Positions 61,185 to 64,000 of a DNA stretch of 64,000 nt are shown in pieces. Both the position numbers and the translations under genes were made by a program. The notes beneath the pieces are model-generated. The model ran no database searches. It had not been told where the DNA came from and worked only from the letters and a program-made list of their open reading frames with translations. How positions within the stretch are numbered: position 1 is the first letter of the stretch; each line of letters opens with the position of its first letter. The stretch lies in contig NZ_WWGX01000022.1 in the NCBI RefSeq assembly GCF_009862265.1, forward strand, positions 219,551 through 283,550, given 5' to 3'. The DNA comes from Streptomyces sp. SID8352 (GTDB lineage Bacteria > Actinomycetota > Actinomycetes > Streptomycetales > Streptomycetaceae).

Positions 61185-61967
61185 TTGTTGTACGGCGCGA
61201 TGAAGCTCACCATCGGGGGTTCGCTGAAGCTCGCCTTCCGTCCCTGGGTGGAGGGCCGCGAGCACATCCCGGCCCACGGGCCCGCCATCCTGGCCAGCAA
61301 CCACCTGTCCTTCTCCGACTCCTTCTTCCTCCCCGCCGTCCTGGACCGCAAGGTCACCTTCATCGCCAAGGCGGAGTACTTCAACACCCCGGGCGTCAAG
61401 GGCAGGCTGACGGCGGCGTTCTTCAAGGGCGTCGGCCAGCTCCCGGTGGACCGCTCGGGGGCCCGGGGCGCGGGGGAGGCCGCCATCCGGAGCGGCATCG
61501 AGGTCCTGGAGCACGGCGAGCTGTTCGGCATCTACCCGGAGGGCACCCGCTCCCCGGACGGCCGCCTCTACCGGGGCAAGCCCGGCGGCCTCGCCCGGGT
61601 GGCGCTGGCGACGGGCGCGCCGGTCGTTCCCGTCGCCATGATCGACACCGAGAAGATCCAGCCGCCGGGGAAGGTCGTGCCCAAGCTGATGCGGCCCGGC
61701 ATCCGCATCGGCCGCCCCCTCGACTTCAGCCGCTACCAGGGCATGGAGCACGACCGCTTCGTCCTGCGGGCGCTGACCGACGAGGTCATGTACGAGATCA
61801 TGAAGCTCTCCGGCCAGGAGTACGTCGACGTGTACGCGACCGCGATGAAGCGGCAGCTCATGGAGGCGGCGAAGGCCGGCCGGGAGGCCGGGCGGGCGGA
61901 GAAGGACGCGGGCCGGGGGGCCCGGGCGTCGCTCGCCCGGGAGGAGAGGGACCGGCCCGCGCGGTAG
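61185..61967 (+). CDS. 1-acyl-sn-glycerol-3-phosphate acyltransferase (PlsC family)
   Basis: The 260-residue acyltransferase has the H-x4-D catalytic motif at His40/Asp45 (ASNHLSFSDSFF), YPEGTRSPDGRLYRGKPGG for substrate binding, and VPVAMIDTEKIQPPG. It transfers acyl chains to lysophosphatidate or a related acceptor at the membrane. The start is a TTG at 61185 (or TTG 61188) with GGGAGG at 61172-61177; the first ATG (61200) is too far from that site. The C-terminal tail is Lys/Arg/Glu-rich. Mycobacterial Rv2182c is the positional counterpart. Confidence 0.9.
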   Translation: MLYGAMKLTIGGSLKLAFRPWVEGREHIPAHGPAILASNHLSFSDSFFLPAVLDRKVTFIAKAEYFNTPGVKGRLTAAFFKGVGQLPVDRSGARGAGEAAIRSGIEVLEHGELFGIYPEGTRSPDGRLYRGKPGGLARVALATGAPVVPVAMIDTEKIQPPGKVVPKLMRPGIRIGRPLDFSRYQGMEHDRFVLRALTDEVMYEIMKLSGQEYVDVYATAMKRQLMEAAKAGREAGRAEKDAGRGARASLAREERDRPAR

Positions 61968-62013
61968 CGCCGGGGCGGGGCACAGCGAGGAGCGGGGACG
62001 GGGGGCGGGGCGG

Positions 62014-63216
62014 ATGGCCGGTCGCGCGAGGGTCATGAGGATGTCGGTCGAGCTGCCGATGTGGCGCGCGCTCGCCGGGTACCGCGTGCTCACCATGCTG
62101 TACGCCATCGGCTTCTTCGCCACCGCCCACTCCGGCTTCGTCCGCCCCTGGCCGGCCGTCGGCTACTACACCGTCCTCCTCGTCTGGACCCTCGCCACCC
62201 TGCCCCGCGTCGCCAACGCGGCGAGCTGCACCAAGCGGTTCCTCGCCGCCGACCTGACCGTCGCGCTCACCGGCATCCTCCTGACCCCCTTCACCGACGA
62301 CCCGGAGCGGGTCATGGGGGGCGGCCCGACCCTGCCGTCGATATGGACCGCCGGTTCGGTGCTGGCCTTCGCCCTCAAGGGCGGCTGGCGCTGGGCGGCC
62401 CTCGCCTCCACCCTGGTCGCCGCCGCCAACCTGGCCGAGCGCGGCACCTTCGCCCGCGACACCCTGCACAACGTCCTCCTCGTCTGGATCGCCTCCATCG
62501 CCATCGGCTACGTCGTCGAGGTCGCCCGCGCCTCCGAGCGCACCCTCGCCCGCGCCCTGGAGATCGAGGCGGCGACCAGGGAGCGGGAGCGGCTCGCCCG
62601 GGACATCCACGACGGGGTGCTCCAGGTGCTGGCGATGGTGCAGCGGCGCGGCGCCGTCATCGGCGGCGAGGCGGCCGAGCTGGGCCGGATGGCGGGGGAG
62701 CAGGAGGTCGCGCTGCGCACCCTGGTCTCCGGCGGGCTGGTGCCCGTCTCCCGGGTCTCCGAGGACAGCACCGACGGCGCGGTGGTCCGCGTGGTGGATG
62801 AGCCGGAGGAGGACGCCCCGGACGCCCCGGTGGACCTGCGCGCGCTGCTCGCCCCGTACGCGGGCGCCCGGGTGCACCTGGCCGAGCCGGGCACCCCGGT
62901 GCCGATGGCCCCGGCGGCGGCGCGGGAGCTGGCCGCGGCCGTCGGCGCCGCTCTGGACAACGTCCGCCGCCACGTGGGCGCGGACGCCCGCGCCTGGCTG
63001 CTGGTCGAGGACGAGCCGGACGGGGTGGTCGTCACCGTCCGGGACGAGGGCCCCGGCATCCCCGAGGGGCGGCTCGCGGAGGCGGAGGGCCAGGGGCGGC
63101 TCGGCGTGGCCCTGTCCATCCGGGGGCGGCTGCGGGACCTCGGCGGCACCGCCGAGCTGATCTCGGTGCCCGGCCAGGGCACGGAGGTCGAACTGAGGGT
63201 CCCCAGGAGGACCTGA
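62014..63216 (+). CDS. macS: Sensor histidine kinase MacS
   Basis: The 400-residue kinase has four or five membrane helices (about 18-165), a PspC/NreB-type dimerisation motif with phospho-acceptor His199 (ARDIHDGVLQVLAMVQRRG) and an HATPase domain (N-box AALDNVRRHVGAD; G1 DEGPGIPEG). In S. coelicolor the MacRS system controls morphogenesis, actinorhodin and membrane/secreted protein genes. ATGs at 62035 and 62041 are alternative starts; none has a strong ribosome site. macR follows after 127 nt. Confidence 0.88.
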   Translation: MAGRARVMRMSVELPMWRALAGYRVLTMLYAIGFFATAHSGFVRPWPAVGYYTVLLVWTLATLPRVANAASCTKRFLAADLTVALTGILLTPFTDDPERVMGGGPTLPSIWTAGSVLAFALKGGWRWAALASTLVAAANLAERGTFARDTLHNVLLVWIASIAIGYVVEVARASERTLARALEIEAATRERERLARDIHDGVLQVLAMVQRRGAVIGGEAAELGRMAGEQEVALRTLVSGGLVPVSRVSEDSTDGAVVRVVDEPEEDAPDAPVDLRALLAPYAGARVHLAEPGTPVPMAPAAARELAAAVGAALDNVRRHVGADARAWLLVEDEPDGVVVTVRDEGPGIPEGRLAEAEGQGRLGVALSIRGRLRDLGGTAELISVPGQGTEVELRVPRRT

Positions 63217-63343
63217 GGGCGCGGCGGCGACCGGGCCCGCGGACGGCAGCGGCGCGGGCACGCGGGTGGCGCGGGCGCGCGGAAGGTACCGAAGGCATCG
63301 ACGAACACCGGCGGGATCCACGTCCGGGGGAAGGCAGCGGGCC

Positions 63344-64000
63344 ATGAGTGAAGAGCAGCGGCCGATCAGGGTCATGGTCGTCGACGACCACCCGATGTGG
63401 CGCGACGCGGTCGCCCGCGACCTGGCCGAGTCCGGCTTCGAGGTGGTCGCCACGGCGGGCGACGGCGACCAGGCGGTGCGCCGTGCCCGGGCGGTCCGGC
63501 CCGACGTCCTCGTCCTCGACCTCAACCTGCCCGGCAAGCCCGGCGCGCTGGTCTGCAAGGAGGCCGTCGGCGCCGATCCCTCGCTGCGCGTCCTGGTGCT
63601 CTCCGCCAGCGGTGAGCACGCCGACGTGCTGGAGGCGGTCAAGTCCGGCGCCACCGGCTACCTCCTGAAGTCGGCCTCCACCGAGGAACTCCAGGAAGCG
63701 GTGCGCCGCACGGCCGCCGGGGACCCGGTCTTCACCCCCGGCCTGGCCGGCCTGGTCCTCGGCGAGTACCGCCGCCTCGCCTCGGAGCCGGCCCCGGCGT
63801 CCGGCACCGGTGAGCCGGGCGCCCCCCGGCTCACCGACCGGGAGACCGAGGTGCTGCGGCTGGTCGCCAAGGGCCTGGGCTACAAGCAGATCGCGGAACG
63901 CCTGGTGATCTCCCACCGCACCGTGCAGAACCACGTCCAGAACACCCTGGGCAAGCTCCAGCTGCACAACCGGGTGGAGCTGGTCCGCTACGCCATAGAG
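63344..64000 (+). CDS. macR: Response regulator MacR, truncated by the window end
   Basis: 219 codons are visible and the frame is open at the edge, probably only a few codons short of the stop. The receiver has the acidic pair VDD, phospho-acceptor Asp59 (VLVLDLNLPG) and Lys in YLLKSASTEEL; the LuxR-type helix-turn-helix (LTDRETEVLRLVAKGLGYKQ ... ISHRTVQNHVQNTLGKLQ) is complete. It is the partner of the MacS kinase. The ATG at 63344 follows GGGGGAAGG at 63327-63335. Confidence 0.9.
   Translation, partial: MSEEQRPIRVMVVDDHPMWRDAVARDLAESGFEVVATAGDGDQAVRRARAVRPDVLVLDLNLPGKPGALVCKEAVGADPSLRVLVLSASGEHADVLEAVKSGATGYLLKSASTEELQEAVRRTAAGDPVFTPGLAGLVLGEYRRLASEPAPASGTGEPGAPRLTDRETEVLRLVAKGLGYKQIAERLVISHRTVQNHVQNTLGKLQLHNRVELVRYAIE

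Noticed and set aside
1..64000. tRNA, rRNA, integrase, transposase or attachment sites
   Set aside because: Reading both strands I saw no cloverleaf with CCA-type end, no rRNA signature and no transposase or integrase motif. A tRNAscan or Infernal search would settle this.

Overview
The window is high-GC actinobacterial DNA and almost certainly the core chromosome of a Streptomyces. Coding regions show the usual third-position G/C bias, GTG starts are frequent and intergenic DNA is very GC-rich. From memory, gene content and order match the S. coelicolor segment from roughly sucB (SCO2181) down to SCO2120, read in reverse; I could not run an alignment. The window opens inside sucB and closes inside a response-regulator gene. 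I found no tRNA, rRNA, CRISPR array, prophage or transposase gene.

Layout. 0-5 kb: sucB-lpdA (2-oxoacid dehydrogenase parts), leucyl aminopeptidase pepA, a GH114-type lipoprotein and an RDD membrane protein. 5-11 kb: cobalamin late-assembly genes (cobS, cobT and a cobU fused to a metallo-beta-lactamase-like domain) among a membrane protein, a methyltransferase and a long tandem-repeat spacer. 11-18 kb: an HtrA-type lipoprotein protease, a methyltransferase/DUF3043 pair, the pspA-pspAA envelope-stress pair and a NarL-type two-component system. 18-26 kb: a lone RND exporter, divergent nadA and erpA, a membrane-anchored protein, and adenosine kinase adoK. 26-38 kb: a cysteine desulfurase-TusA fusion, then the cytochrome supercomplex genes ctaC-ctaD-ctaF and ctaE-qcrC-qcrA-qcrB, interrupted by an L,D-transpeptidase and a receiver-like protein. 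38-48 kb: trpD, a SAM-IV-type riboswitch in front of a class V PLP enzyme, an Lrp/AsnC-type small protein with a rhomboid protease, a zinc ribbon, a NYN-domain nuclease, two tandem NlpC/P60 hydrolases and a HEXXH lipoprotein. 48-64 kb: two mannosyltransferases (GT87 and PimB'-like), acyl-CoA synthetase, metallophosphoesterase, SRPBCC protein, degenerate ArsA-like ATPase, DUF5304-like protein, glucokinase glkA, an EEP-family enzyme, a small membrane protein with an alpha/beta hydrolase, PlsC acyltransferase and the macS-macR pair.

How it works together. The middle is the aerobic respiratory chain: a cytochrome bcc complex with a di-haem cytochrome c, and an aa3 oxidase, in short operons with 4-bp ATGA/GTGA overlaps. 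The flanks hold envelope biogenesis and stress genes (phosphatidylinositol mannosides, NlpC/P60, L,D-transpeptidase, Psp, MacRS) and Fe-S/sulfur genes (erpA, nadA, desulfurase-TusA, SAM riboswitch). The qcr/cta-trpD-NlpC-PimB'-FadD-SRPBCC-ArsA-PlsC-AdoK set has the same members as the Mycobacterium tuberculosis Rv2181-Rv2202c neighbourhood, so it is an ancient conserved block.

The most unusual material is outside the genes: two inverted copies of a ~177-bp MITE-like element whose ends abut stop codons; several tandem repeats, two of which begin inside the 3' end of a gene; a perfect palindrome over the likely ctaE -10 region; and a stretch of over 160 nt with a single T on the + strand beyond cobT.
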